A stretch of 64,000 bases of DNA from an uncultured Caryophanales bacterium (GTDB lineage Bacteria > Bacillota_I > Bacilli_A > RFN20 > CAG-826). The stretch covers positions 28,325 to 92,324 of the forward strand of contig CABQKC010000002.1 of the NCBI GenBank assembly GCA_902464635.1. Direction: 5' to 3'. Each line of letters starts with the position of its first letter. The stretch's first letter is position 1. The notes beneath the pieces are model-generated. The model was not told the DNA's origin and made no database searches. It saw nothing but the letters and a program-made list of their open reading frames with translations. This document shows, one piece after another, positions 8,379 to 17,378 of this stretch. Made by a program: the position numbers and the translations under genes.

Positions 8379-9008
8379 TTGAATTTTGCTGGAAACGGAG
8401 GAATCTATAAGATTGACACATCTTTGTTCCCTAAAGCCAATAGATTCATATTGAGTTATGTAGAAAACGGTGAAAAGAAAGCTCAAACAAAGGATATGCG
8501 TCACGATGTTACTGGCTGGAAACGTTATTATTCATTCTTCCAAACTCCTGCAACTAGCGGCGGTACCGTCGATGGTGATGAAACCGTTTATAATGCGGCA
8601 GAATTGGCATTTGATTTATCAAAAGCATTAGAAGGAACAACCCTCATTGCCCCAGGGGGAGAGAACAATAGTTATTACTCAGTCTGCAATTTAACTGATA
8701 AGGCTCAATTAAAGGGACTAATTGATAAATATGATGCATTAGGCAAAGACAAAGTAACATTTGATAAATCCACTTACTTGACATATGAATCTGGCGAAGG
8801 GGAAACATCAACAAATGATGATATTGCCCTTGCTCAATTGATGAATCAAATTAAAATCAATTATGCTAAATCGACTAATTCCGTTATGTTCTTAGGTGGC
8901 AATTCATCTAACAATGCTACATTAGTTGTTGCAGGAATCTCAGCCGCTACAATCATTGCATCCGCTTCGATGATAATACTTCGTCGCCATAAGCATAAAA
9001 AAGCCTAA
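8379..9008 (+). CDS. C-terminal half of the same starch-binding protein, with membrane anchor
   Basis: This frame is in the same register as the upstream half and is really open from 8310; ATG 8379 is only the first Met and has no ribosome-binding site. It completes the CBM26-like module (GSWPGTPI ... YFGPSS ... NRFILSYVENGEKK) and adds an alpha-helical stretch. It ends in a transmembrane helix with a basic tail (TLVVAGISAATIIASASMI, then RRHKHKK), a surface anchor that resembles a sortase tail but has no LPxTG motif. On its own it would have no export signal, so if the TAA is real this half is probably not made. Confidence 0.62.
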   Translation: MNFAGNGGIYKIDTSLFPKANRFILSYVENGEKKAQTKDMRHDVTGWKRYYSFFQTPATSGGTVDGDETVYNAAELAFDLSKALEGTTLIAPGGENNSYYSVCNLTDKAQLKGLIDKYDALGKDKVTFDKSTYLTYESGEGETSTNDDIALAQLMNQIKINYAKSTNSVMFLGGNSSNNATLVVAGISAATIIASASMIILRRHKHKKA

Positions 9009-9020
9009 TTAATAACATAA

Positions 9021-9066
9021 AAGGCACACTATATTTAGACTTATATAAGTAGTGTGTCTTTTTTTA
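9021..9066 (+). terminator. Rho-independent terminator of the starch locus
   Basis: CACACTA (9025-9031) pairs with TAGTGTG (9050-9056). G-U, G-C and A-T pairs extend the stem, and a run of seven T follows. Confidence 0.88.
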
Positions 9067-9080
9067 TTTATATAAATAAG

Positions 9081-9086
9081 TATAAT
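9081..9086 (+). promoter_or_regulatory. -10 box of the glycosyltransferase-obgE unit
   Basis: A consensus TATAAT ends 10 bases before ATG 9097, so the transcript would carry a leader of only about 3-4 bases. There is no Shine-Dalgarno sequence. Confidence 0.55.
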
Positions 9087-9096
9087 TTCCCTTGCG

Positions 9097-9846
9097 ATGA
9101 AATTCTCTATTATCTTCCCAATCAAAAACCAAACTGGCATGTTCATTAAAAACCTCAAGGAAAAGGTCATCCCTTATTTTGAATCCTGTGGTCATGTTTT
9201 TGATATTATCGTTGTTCCTAATGGGTCAAGCGAAGAAGAACAATCTAAATTAGAGAAAGATTTATCGTCTATGCCTCCATATGTAAAAATGCTTCCTTTT
9301 AGCAAGATTGGGGCAAAAGGTGCTGCAATTAAAAGAGGGATAGAAGCAAGCAACTGCGATTATGATTTATTCATGGATGTTGACCTTGCCACTGATTTAA
9401 AAGCCTTTGATATTATTAAAGAAAATATCGGTAAATACGATGCTTTTATAGGGGATAGGGATATGAAAGGGGCATATTCAGGAAAAAGACCTTTCATAAG
9501 ACAACTTGGTCATGATGTATCTAAGCAATTGGTCAAATGGAGATTCCATTTCAAGGAAATCAGCGATACCCAGTGTGGCTTTAAATGCTTCAAGGATAGT
9601 GTTGCCAAAGAGATGATTAAGCATCAGATTATCGATGGGGTTGCCTTTGATGTTGAGTATTGCTATTTCCTTTCCTTAAATAAATTCAGGATTAAGCGAA
9701 TTCCAGTATATTGGATAAATGATGATGCCCATTCATCGATATCATTTGCAAAATCAAGCAAACAGTTTTCATCCGATTTAGGTAAAATAAAGAAGAATAA
9801 AAAGAATTACATACTTCCTAAGGGAGTCAAGGAATCATTATGTTAA
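9097..9846 (+). CDS. GT2-family glycosyltransferase (dolichyl-phosphate glucosyltransferase-like)
   Basis: A 249-residue GT-A enzyme. It opens with the FSIIFPIKN nucleotide-binding strand and has DVDLATD (metal-binding DxD, about residue 93) and GDRDM. Its DTQCGFKCF motif is typical of polyprenyl-phosphate glucose/mannose synthases. It probably transfers a hexose from a nucleotide sugar to a lipid phosphate at the inner membrane face. It lacks the C-terminal membrane helices some relatives have. ATG 9097 is chosen because the conserved first strand begins right after it, though no RBS is present. It overlaps obgE by 7 bases. Donor and acceptor are unknown. Confidence 0.78.
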   Translation: MKFSIIFPIKNQTGMFIKNLKEKVIPYFESCGHVFDIIVVPNGSSEEEQSKLEKDLSSMPPYVKMLPFSKIGAKGAAIKRGIEASNCDYDLFMDVDLATDLKAFDIIKENIGKYDAFIGDRDMKGAYSGKRPFIRQLGHDVSKQLVKWRFHFKEISDTQCGFKCFKDSVAKEMIKHQIIDGVAFDVEYCYFLSLNKFRIKRIPVYWINDDAHSSISFAKSSKQFSSDLGKIKKNKKNYILPKGVKESLC

Positions 9847-11114
9847 TAGATAGAGCAGTTGTTGAAGTTAGATCAGGCAATGGAGGGAATGGTGCGATTT
9901 CATTCCTAAGAGAGAAAAACCTTCCAAAAGGCGGTCCTGATGGAGGGAATGGAGGGAATGGTGGATCCATTTATTTCGTTGCCAAAAAGAATATCAATAC
10001 CCTTTTAGCATATAGGCATGGCAAAGCCATTATTGCTAAAGATGGCGAAAAAGGGGATAAAAAGAATAGATATGGCTTATCTATGCCTGATATTTATTGC
10101 GAAGTTCCTGTTGGCACTATCGTATATTTAGAAGATGGCATGGTTCCTCTAGCTGATTTAAGTCATGATGGGGATAAGGTTTTAGCAGCCAAAGGAGGAA
10201 AAGGTGGCAGGGGGAATGCCTCTTTTAAAACTAGTAGGCTTAGAGTACCTAGGGTTGCCGAAAATGGCCATCCTGGCGAAACAAAACGCGTTGTCCTAGA
10301 ATTAAAATTATTAGCAGATGCTGGCTTAATTGGGTTCCCTTCCGTAGGCAAATCCACTTTCTTAAATGTCGTTAGCAAGGCTAATGTCCCTACAGCCGAT
10401 TATCCTTTTACTACCTTAACCCCAAATCTAGGCGTAGTTACTCTTCCTGATAAAGAAAACCAATTTATCTTAGCAGATATGCCTGGATTAATCGAAGGCG
10501 CTTCTAAAGGGAAAGGATTAGGTTTTTCTTTCCTTCGTCATATCGAAAGATGCAGAGTTTTAGTTCATATGGTCTCCATGTCTGGGGAAAGAGATCCTTA
10601 TGATGATTACTGCAAGATTAATGAAGAATTAAAAGATTATGGGGCTTCTTTAGAAAGCCGTCCCCAAATTGTAGTAGCCACCAAGATGGATATGGATGGG
10701 GCAAGTGAAAGAAAGGCTATATTCGACAAGAAACTAGGCTTTGCTTCTTATCCATTGTCTTCTTTGACTCACGATGGGGTAAATCCATTAATTCAAAAGA
10801 TATATGAAACTATCCAGAACACTCCTGAATTCCCATTATTTAAGAAAGAAGATAATCCTGAGTTTAAGCTATATGTTGCTAAAGAAAAGGAAGAACCATT
10901 TATCATCAAGCGCCCAAGTGCTCATCTATTTGTCATTGAAGGTGAGAAGGTACTTAGCCAATATAATTTAATTAATCTTTCTACTGACCAAGGTGTTGCA
11001 AAACTCCTTTCCTATCTAACTAAAATAGGAATAGATGCCGCCTTAAAAGAAAAAGGTGCAGTCGAAGGCGATACAGTTAGAATCGGTGATTTTGAATTTG
11101 AGTATTCTGAATAA
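9840..11114 (+). CDS. obgE: GTPase Obg
   Basis: A 424-residue essential GTPase tied to 50S ribosome assembly and stress control. It has the Gly-rich N-terminal Obg fold (SGNGGNGAISF, GGPDGGNGGNGG), a G domain with P-loop GFPSVGKST (about 165-172) and DMPG switch II, and a C-terminal OCT domain typical of Bacillota. It starts at ATG 9840 inside the end of the glycosyltransferase gene, with AAGGAA 8 bases upstream. Length and domain order are normal. Confidence 0.97.
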   Translation: MLIDRAVVEVRSGNGGNGAISFLREKNLPKGGPDGGNGGNGGSIYFVAKKNINTLLAYRHGKAIIAKDGEKGDKKNRYGLSMPDIYCEVPVGTIVYLEDGMVPLADLSHDGDKVLAAKGGKGGRGNASFKTSRLRVPRVAENGHPGETKRVVLELKLLADAGLIGFPSVGKSTFLNVVSKANVPTADYPFTTLTPNLGVVTLPDKENQFILADMPGLIEGASKGKGLGFSFLRHIERCRVLVHMVSMSGERDPYDDYCKINEELKDYGASLESRPQIVVATKMDMDGASERKAIFDKKLGFASYPLSSLTHDGVNPLIQKIYETIQNTPEFPLFKKEDNPEFKLYVAKEKEEPFIIKRPSAHLFVIEGEKVLSQYNLINLSTDQGVAKLLSYLTKIGIDAALKEKGAVEGDTVRIGDFEFEYSE

Positions 11115-11133
11115 CACTAGTTTGCTTTAATAA

Positions 11134-11142
11134 TGTTATAAT
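11134..11142 (+). promoter_or_regulatory. Extended -10 promoter giving a leaderless ruvAB transcript
   Basis: TG-T-TATAAT (11134-11142) ends exactly 6 bases before the ATG of the 30-codon frame. The expected first transcribed base is the A of that ATG. Confidence 0.6.
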
Positions 11143-11148
11143 TGCCCT

Positions 11149-11241
11149 ATGGGAAAATTTGACTTAGGCAAAACACTGATTCCACTTGTATCTACTTTAA
11201 TTTGTTTTGCCATTGTCTTACTTTATTTATTGAATCTATGA
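11149..11241 (+). CDS. 30-residue single-span membrane microprotein upstream of ruvA
   Basis: ATG 11149 opens a 30-codon frame with a charged start (MGKFDLGK) and one hydrophobic helix (LIPLVSTLICFAIVLLYLL). Its TGA overlaps the ruvA start as ATGA, so ruvA is probably translated by coupling; ruvA has no other RBS. The -10 box places transcription start on its A, so this would be a leaderless mRNA. I do not recognise a family. It may act as a coupling leader, a real membrane peptide, or both. Confidence 0.6.
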   Translation: MGKFDLGKTLIPLVSTLICFAIVLLYLLNL

Positions 11242-11792
11242 TTTATTCATTATCAGGAAAAATAGCCGAAATTAAGGAAAAATTCGTCGTTATCGAAGTA
11301 AACGGAATCGGATATGAAGTATTCGTATCTAGGATTTCTGATTTTACTTTGGATAAAGAATGCAAGATATATACCCACGAGGTATTGACTCAAGATGACC
11401 ATTATCTAGTTGGTTTCCTTACCAAACTAGAAAAGGAAGCCTTCTCTTCTTTGATTGAAGTGAAAGGAATTGGCCCTAAAACGGCAATTTCAGCCTTATC
11501 TAAAACTAATCCAAATGATTTGTTTTTGGCTATTTCTAGCAATGATGTCGGCTATTTAAAGAAATTGCCTGGGATTGGTCCAAAAGCCGCGAGCCAGATT
11601 ATCCTTGATTTGAAGGGGAAACTAATTGATAACGCGAAAGAAAAAGCACCTAATGCCTATGCTGAAGTTAGGGGTGCGCTTACTTCATTAGGATTCAAGA
11701 GCAAGGAAATAGATTCGATTATTGCTAAACTTCCAAAAGGGCTTAGTGATGAAGAAGCACTTCGCCAGGCATTAAAAGGATTACGTAAATGA
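11238..11792 (+). CDS. ruvA: Holliday junction branch-migration protein RuvA
   Basis: 184 residues; binds Holliday junctions and loads the RuvB motor. The N-terminal OB fold starts MIYSLSGKI, the usual RuvA beginning, so ATG 11238 is the start rather than the upstream ATG at 11202. Two helix-hairpin-helix motifs (VKGIGPKTA and LPGIGPKAAS) follow, then a short C-terminal RuvB-binding domain. It overlaps the microprotein and ruvB by ATGA at both ends, giving three translationally coupled frames. Confidence 0.96.
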   Translation: MIYSLSGKIAEIKEKFVVIEVNGIGYEVFVSRISDFTLDKECKIYTHEVLTQDDHYLVGFLTKLEKEAFSSLIEVKGIGPKTAISALSKTNPNDLFLAISSNDVGYLKKLPGIGPKAASQIILDLKGKLIDNAKEKAPNAYAEVRGALTSLGFKSKEIDSIIAKLPKGLSDEEALRQALKGLRK

Positions 11793-12802
11793 AAGATTCA
11801 AGTAGATTGCTAGATGCTAGAAAAGAAGAAGAAGACATCACTAGCGAGCTTTCCTTACGCCCAAAGACCTTAAAAGAATATATAGGCCAAAGCGAGATGA
11901 AGGATAATCTAAAAGTCTTCATGGGCGCGGCTAAGAAAAGAAAAGAAAGCCTAGATCATGTTCTTCTTTATGGCCCTCCAGGACTAGGAAAAACTACGAT
12001 GGCTTATGTCATTGCTAATGAAATGGGTGGCAATATTAAGCTAATCAATGGACCTAGCATTGAGCGTCCAGGAGATTTAGCTGCCATATTAAGTGAGATT
12101 GAGCCTGGTGATATCTTATTTATAGATGAAATACATAGATTATCTAGAGCAGTTGAGGAAGTTCTTTATGGTGCGATGGAAGATTTTAATCTTTCGATAT
12201 TAGTTAACCAAAATGGATCTAGCCATGTATTAAATATGCCTCTTCCTCCATTTACCTTAGTAGGTGCGACCACTAGGGCTGGAGATTTATCTTCTCCATT
12301 AAGGGCGAGGTTTGGGATTTCCATGAAGATAGATTTCTATAATGAAGAAGAATTGGAGCAAATAATAAAGAGAACATCGTTAGTATTAGCAACTCCAATC
12401 GATAATAAAGCCGCTAAATTAATAGCGACTAGAAGCAGGGGGACTCCTAGAATTGCCAATAGATTATTCAAACGTGTTCGTGACTTTGCTAATTTCAAGG
12501 GATTAGATGAAATCGGCTTAGAATTAACTAACGAAGCCCTTGATGCCTTGAAAATAGATTCGCTTGGTCTAGATGAAGTTGATATCCGTTACCTAAATAC
12601 GATTATCAAACGTTTCCATGGAGGACCTGTTGGATTAGAGGCAATAGCAACTTCAATTGGAGAGGAACTAACCAATCTAGAAGATGTTTATGAGCCTTAT
12701 TTGTTATTAAGTGGATTAATAAATAGGACTCCAAGAGGGCGTGTTGCCACCGAAAAAGCCTATGCCCACCTTAAATTAGCCCATCAGAATACTCTTTTTT
12801 AA
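11789..12802 (+). CDS. ruvB: Holliday junction helicase RuvB
   Basis: A 337-residue AAA+ motor that drives branch migration with RuvA. Walker A is GPPGLGKTT, Walker B is DEIHRL, sensor 1 lies in GATTRAGDL, the arginine-finger region is SPLRARFG, and the C-terminal winged helix is present. Length is normal for the family. The start overlaps ruvA by ATGA. No ruvC gene is adjacent, as is usual in Bacillota. Confidence 0.97.
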   Translation: MKDSSRLLDARKEEEDITSELSLRPKTLKEYIGQSEMKDNLKVFMGAAKKRKESLDHVLLYGPPGLGKTTMAYVIANEMGGNIKLINGPSIERPGDLAAILSEIEPGDILFIDEIHRLSRAVEEVLYGAMEDFNLSILVNQNGSSHVLNMPLPPFTLVGATTRAGDLSSPLRARFGISMKIDFYNEEELEQIIKRTSLVLATPIDNKAAKLIATRSRGTPRIANRLFKRVRDFANFKGLDEIGLELTNEALDALKIDSLGLDEVDIRYLNTIIKRFHGGPVGLEAIATSIGEELTNLEDVYEPYLLLSGLINRTPRGRVATEKAYAHLKLAHQNTLF

Positions 12803-12848
12803 GGTTTTGGAATATATTTTATTGCTTGAAATTCCACTAAAGAGTATT
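12788..12848 (+). repeat. Long stem-loop spanning the ruvB stop codon
   Basis: AATACTCTTT (12788-12797) and AAAGAGTATT (12839-12848) are perfect 10-bp arms, with an inner TGGAAT/ATTCCA pair. Only a short CTTTAAT follows, so it is a weak terminator or an mRNA 3' stabiliser. Confidence 0.5.
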
Positions 12849-12925
12849 CTTTAATACGGCACAGTGAATTATTGATGAATTATTTATAATTCAGTGAAGA
12901 CTAGAGTAAAACAAGAGGAGAAAAT

Positions 12926-15745
12926 ATGCGTAGATATATATCTTACATTGCCATGTGTGCGACTCTATTAATCGGAATCGGAGCTTCCGTTTCCCCATTA
13001 ATGAAAACGATGAATAGCGATTTAGCATACGCAGATGGCAAAACGCTTTATTTCAAGGCTAGCCATTATGAAGAAAATAGCGTTAATGGCAATTACCAAG
13101 ATTTCTTGGCTGCCGAAGATATCAATGCTTCTGGACAACCAGTAATCAATGATTTGGCAAATACAGTCAAGGCTAGGCTTGATAATTGGGGAATGAGCGA
13201 ATATGAAGTCAAGGTACAAGGTTACGACACGATTGCCGTTTCGCTTCGTACAACTTCAAATTCCGAAACCCAATATACTTATCTAGAACAATATCTTTCT
13301 TTCTCTGGTGGAGATTATGAATTAGATGCTTCCGATACAACTCATGATGGATATACCGACTCTGACTTATTAAAGACCATCATTGATGATCAAACCGCGA
13401 CTATCGAAAATATCGACATGGGATCTTATAAAGTCCCAGTAGTAGTTGTCCCGTTAAAAACTGGCGATGATTATAAAGAAGCCTTCACCAACTTACTAAA
13501 ATATTGTAACGACAATACAAAAGCTGCCGAAACCGATTCTAGTGGAAACGAGACTAGTGCAGCCCAAAATACCTTATTAGTTGTCTGGGCCAATAGAAAA
13601 GAAGACGATACCTATGACAAAGCCGATAAGGATGTTAATGTCAAAAATAGAATCCTAACAGTTGAAGCCACGACTAATGATAATGCCGTCTGGTATCAAT
13701 CTAGCGATACCGATAAGGAAACCCCATATCTACAATTGATTCCTACTAGCGAAGCCATTTCTAGCGATGGAAATTATAATCCAAGCAAGACTAAAGAAGC
13801 CTATGAAGCTGCTGTCTTCCTCCGCAATATGTTCAATGCCTCTAATTTAGGCGATTATAGGCTTACATTCACCTATTCTGAAAAGGCCAATGCGACTGTA
13901 GAAAACTTAATTAGCGTTGGTGATTATGCTATCTCTCCAGCCTTAAGCAAGACTCTTATTTCTACTATAATTGTCTTCGTCTTCCTTTGCATTTTATTAG
14001 TGTTATTCGATAGAATCTTCGCTTTGGCCGAGATTACTTCCATTGCTTTATCTAGCTTTGGGGCATTTGGATTATTCGTTGCCTTTGGTAGCCAATTCAA
14101 TATTGCCGCCTTATTAGGAATTATGGCTACTGGTTTAGTTGCCTTATTTGGTGCCCTTATATACTCTTCTAGATTAAAAGATGAAATATATAAAGGAAGA
14201 ACATTAAAGAAAGCGAGCCAAGAAGCTGCTAAAAAATCAGTGCTTCCTGTCATTGATGCCGGTGTTGTCTCTATTATATTAGGTACATTTGTATATCTAT
14301 TTGCCGGTGATTTGGCTTCCAAGTTTGGCGTTATGCTAGTTGGTGGTGGATTAATCGCTACCTTAGTTAACCTAGTCTTCTTAAGATTAGCAGGCTGGCT
14401 ATTATGCACTGATAATTCAATGCAATCTAGCTTTGTAAAACAACTTAATATCAATGGCGAGAAGATCCCTGATTTAGTAAAAGAAGAAAAACAAACCTAT
14501 TTCGGTCCATATCAAGATAAGGATTTCTCCAAAGGAAAGATTTGGGTAGGAATCGTTACTAGCTTATTTGTCTTAGCTGGCATTGGAACTATGATAGGAT
14601 TTGGCATTAAAAATGGCGATGTCTATAATGATAGCGCCTATAAGCAAAGCCAAACCGTCCTTAGAATTGATGTAAGAAGTGAAAAGAGTGAATATATCAC
14701 TGTTTCTAGTCTATCTGACGTAGCCCACTTATTCGGAAAAGACGCTACCGGAGATTCATATTTACTTGATTCCATCAAGATTGATGACAAGGCCTTGATT
14801 GAATATGTTTCCAATCCAAATGAAGATATCAAATTATCTGAAACCCCAAAAGCAATTTATGAAACTGCCGATGCTGGTACTGGTAAGACTTACTATTGGT
14901 TCTATTATGAAATCAAGCTCAATGCCTATCTCCCATTAACTGAAGAAAATGGTGGAGACAAGATGTATAGCATCTCTACTCTAGATGCCTCAAATACCTG
15001 GTCAGCCCCAACTAGTTTAGGGTTAAACGATGCAATCACTAATTTCATCGAAAATAGATATGTTAGGGAAACTGCCGATTATATCTCTTATTTTGCAACT
15101 GTTACCCCTGAAATTGGCCAACCATATTTAGGAAGCGTTGCTCTTGGAGTTGGAATCGGAATATTGATTAGTGTTGTCTATTTAGTTCTTAGATATGGCA
15201 TTTCTAGAGCCTTATCAATGGGAATAGTAGTAACTGCTTCAAGCTATATTGCTGTTGCCTTCTTCGTAATTGCTAGAATTTCTACTTCCCCAGTAGTTGC
15301 CCTTGGTTCAGTTGGAGTTGCTCTAGTCGGCTTCTTACTTGCCTTATTCATTGCAACTTACGAAAAGGAATTAGTTGCCTCTACACATGCTAAAGAAAGA
15401 GGAACTGTTGAATTTAAGCTTGATGTTGTCAAGAAATCTACATCTAGACAAGCTGGTATCCTTATTATCTTTGCTTTACTAGCTGCTTATGTTGGCATTG
15501 TCTATTTTGCCTTTGGACCAATTTACTTCATGTCACCATATCTAAGCTTCATATTAGGATTAGCATTTGCTTTAGCTACTACCTTGACTTTATATCCATT
15601 CTTATATTCTTGCTTCGTCAAGATGTTCTCTCACATCAAGATCAAGCCACTTAAGAAGAAAAAGAAGAATGTCGGCGGTCAATTAATGAAAAAGAAGAAA
15701 TCTGCCGAGCCTGAAGAAGCTATCTTTATCGGTATCAATGACTAA
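12926..15745 (+). CDS. secDF: Fused protein-export membrane protein SecDF
   Basis: A 939-residue RND-family protein that uses the proton gradient to help SecYEG pull proteins across the membrane. It has one N-terminal helix, a large external P1 domain (residues about 35-330), then five helices (about 350-510). A second half follows with a helix near 545, an external P4 domain (to about 720) and five more helices (about 735-905), ending in a Lys-rich tail. The architecture fits a SecD-SecF fusion, but the P1 domain is divergent and has an unusual Ser/Asp-rich stretch. A strong GAGGAG RBS precedes ATG 12926. Confidence 0.82.
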   Translation: MRRYISYIAMCATLLIGIGASVSPLMKTMNSDLAYADGKTLYFKASHYEENSVNGNYQDFLAAEDINASGQPVINDLANTVKARLDNWGMSEYEVKVQGYDTIAVSLRTTSNSETQYTYLEQYLSFSGGDYELDASDTTHDGYTDSDLLKTIIDDQTATIENIDMGSYKVPVVVVPLKTGDDYKEAFTNLLKYCNDNTKAAETDSSGNETSAAQNTLLVVWANRKEDDTYDKADKDVNVKNRILTVEATTNDNAVWYQSSDTDKETPYLQLIPTSEAISSDGNYNPSKTKEAYEAAVFLRNMFNASNLGDYRLTFTYSEKANATVENLISVGDYAISPALSKTLISTIIVFVFLCILLVLFDRIFALAEITSIALSSFGAFGLFVAFGSQFNIAALLGIMATGLVALFGALIYSSRLKDEIYKGRTLKKASQEAAKKSVLPVIDAGVVSIILGTFVYLFAGDLASKFGVMLVGGGLIATLVNLVFLRLAGWLLCTDNSMQSSFVKQLNINGEKIPDLVKEEKQTYFGPYQDKDFSKGKIWVGIVTSLFVLAGIGTMIGFGIKNGDVYNDSAYKQSQTVLRIDVRSEKSEYITVSSLSDVAHLFGKDATGDSYLLDSIKIDDKALIEYVSNPNEDIKLSETPKAIYETADAGTGKTYYWFYYEIKLNAYLPLTEENGGDKMYSISTLDASNTWSAPTSLGLNDAITNFIENRYVRETADYISYFATVTPEIGQPYLGSVALGVGIGILISVVYLVLRYGISRALSMGIVVTASSYIAVAFFVIARISTSPVVALGSVGVALVGFLLALFIATYEKELVASTHAKERGTVEFKLDVVKKSTSRQAGILIIFALLAAYVGIVYFAFGPIYFMSPYLSFILGLAFALATTLTLYPFLYSCFVKMFSHIKIKPLKKKKKNVGGQLMKKKKSAEPEEAIFIGIND

Positions 15746-17286
15746 TGGATACTTTTCTAGAGAAAATAAAAAAATATTATAATCTTGATGAAGAAGGCTT
15801 TAGCAAACTGATTGCTAAGCCTTCTTTTGCTAATATTCCTCTAATTAATGACCATCCTAGCGTGATTAAGGCCAAAGAAAGGATAGAAAAAGCCATCAAA
15901 GATAATGAGAAGATAATCATCTATGGCGATTACGATTGCGACGGCATCATGTCGACCTCGATTATCTATTATTCCTTGCTTAAATTAAATAAGCATGTAT
16001 CTTTCTTTATCCCTTCTAGATTCAAGGATGGATATGGCCTAAATCTAGGCAATGCCAAAAAGATAGCTAAAGCAGGTTATTCTTTATTAATATGCGTCGA
16101 TAACGGAGTCAATTGTTTCGAAGCCATTTCCTATTTAAAGGAAAACGGTATCGATACATTAATAATCGACCATCATGAAATAGGAGAATCCTTGCCTGAA
16201 GCCATATCTATTATCCATGACGATTTATTGGATTATGGGGAATATAATGTCTCGGCTGGTTATCTTTCTTTCTTGTTTTCGATTTGTTTACTAGGAAAAG
16301 TCGATCCATATCTATTAGTTTTAGGTGCTATATCGATAATTTCTGATACGATGCCAATGAAATCCTATAATAGGGAAATAGTAGCCTTGGCTTTATCTTT
16401 GATTAACAAGAATAAATATCCAACTATATTCAATTTGACTAATGCAACCTATATCGATGAGAAGGTTTTGGGAATGGAAATAGTCCCATCTATTAATGCA
16501 GTAGGTAGGATTGATACTGAATATGACGCGAATAAATTAGTTCATTATTTTGCGACTGATTGCAAAGACTTGAAGCAATCTTCCTTATTGGCCCTTGAAT
16601 ATAATAAGAATAGGAAAGAGATGACAAAGGCAGCTTTAACTGAAATCGATATCGATAAAAATAAATCTAGCGTCTGCATCTCTACTAGCCTTGGGGAAGG
16701 TTTAAATGGCTTATTGGCATCTAGAATTGTCGTAGAAGAAAATAAGCCAGTTGCCATCTTTTCTTCTTCCTATAAAGATAAAGATATTTTAGCAGGATCG
16801 CTTAGAAGCAAGCCTGGGCTAAATCTAATTGATTTCTTCTCTAGTTTAGGTGAACTTCCTATTAGAAAAGGTGGACATTCTTTTGCAGCAGGGGTAGCCA
16901 TTAAAAAAGAAGATTATGAAATCTTTAAGGAAAAACTAGAAGAATACGCCTCTAGCCATCCTTTTACAGAGCCAAAAAAAGAAGAAATCAGCATCTCTTT
17001 AAGCGATATATCCATGGAAAATTATAAAATACTTAGGAAATTTGCTCCTTTTGGACACGATTACGAAGAGCCTACTTTTGTTATTGAAAATGTCCCAACC
17101 TCGGCTTTGAAATTCAATAGATTAGGTTATCTAACCTTTAAAATAAGTCCGAATTCTGAAGTTTTCTCCTTTTCTATAAAAGATGATATCTTGAATAAAC
17201 CTAGTTTAGATATGGAAGGGAAATTCCGTTTAAATGAATTTAGAGGCTCTTTCAAAATACAATTTGCCTGTAATGAAAAGAAATAA
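15745..17286 (+). CDS. recJ: RecJ-type single-strand DNA exonuclease (DHH family)
   Basis: 513 residues, with DHH phosphoesterase motifs DYDCDG (about 63), VDNG (about 111) and DHHE (about 134), then the DHHA1 domain containing RKGGHSFAAG. These carry the Mn2+-dependent 5'-3' exonuclease active site used in recombination and mismatch repair. It is shorter than many Bacillota RecJ proteins (often 560-780 residues), with only a small OB-like C-terminal region. It overlaps the secDF stop by one base (TAATG). Confidence 0.88.
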   Translation: MDTFLEKIKKYYNLDEEGFSKLIAKPSFANIPLINDHPSVIKAKERIEKAIKDNEKIIIYGDYDCDGIMSTSIIYYSLLKLNKHVSFFIPSRFKDGYGLNLGNAKKIAKAGYSLLICVDNGVNCFEAISYLKENGIDTLIIDHHEIGESLPEAISIIHDDLLDYGEYNVSAGYLSFLFSICLLGKVDPYLLVLGAISIISDTMPMKSYNREIVALALSLINKNKYPTIFNLTNATYIDEKVLGMEIVPSINAVGRIDTEYDANKLVHYFATDCKDLKQSSLLALEYNKNRKEMTKAALTEIDIDKNKSSVCISTSLGEGLNGLLASRIVVEENKPVAIFSSSYKDKDILAGSLRSKPGLNLIDFFSSLGELPIRKGGHSFAAGVAIKKEDYEIFKEKLEEYASSHPFTEPKKEEISISLSDISMENYKILRKFAPFGHDYEEPTFVIENVPTSALKFNRLGYLTFKISPNSEVFSFSIKDDILNKPSLDMEGKFRLNEFRGSFKIQFACNEKK

Positions 17287-17310
17287 TATATATTATTTTT
17301 AGTTTTAGCC

Positions 17311-17316
17311 TATACT
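17311..17316 (+). promoter_or_regulatory. -10 box of relA
   Basis: TATACT ends 8 bases before ATG 17325, an upstream in-frame start without an RBS, and 62 bases before the preferred start at 17379. Confidence 0.45.
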
Positions 17317-17378
17317 AGAAGGGTATGGAAAATCTAGTAGATCAAAAAACAACATTACCTCCAAATGGAGGATACCCA

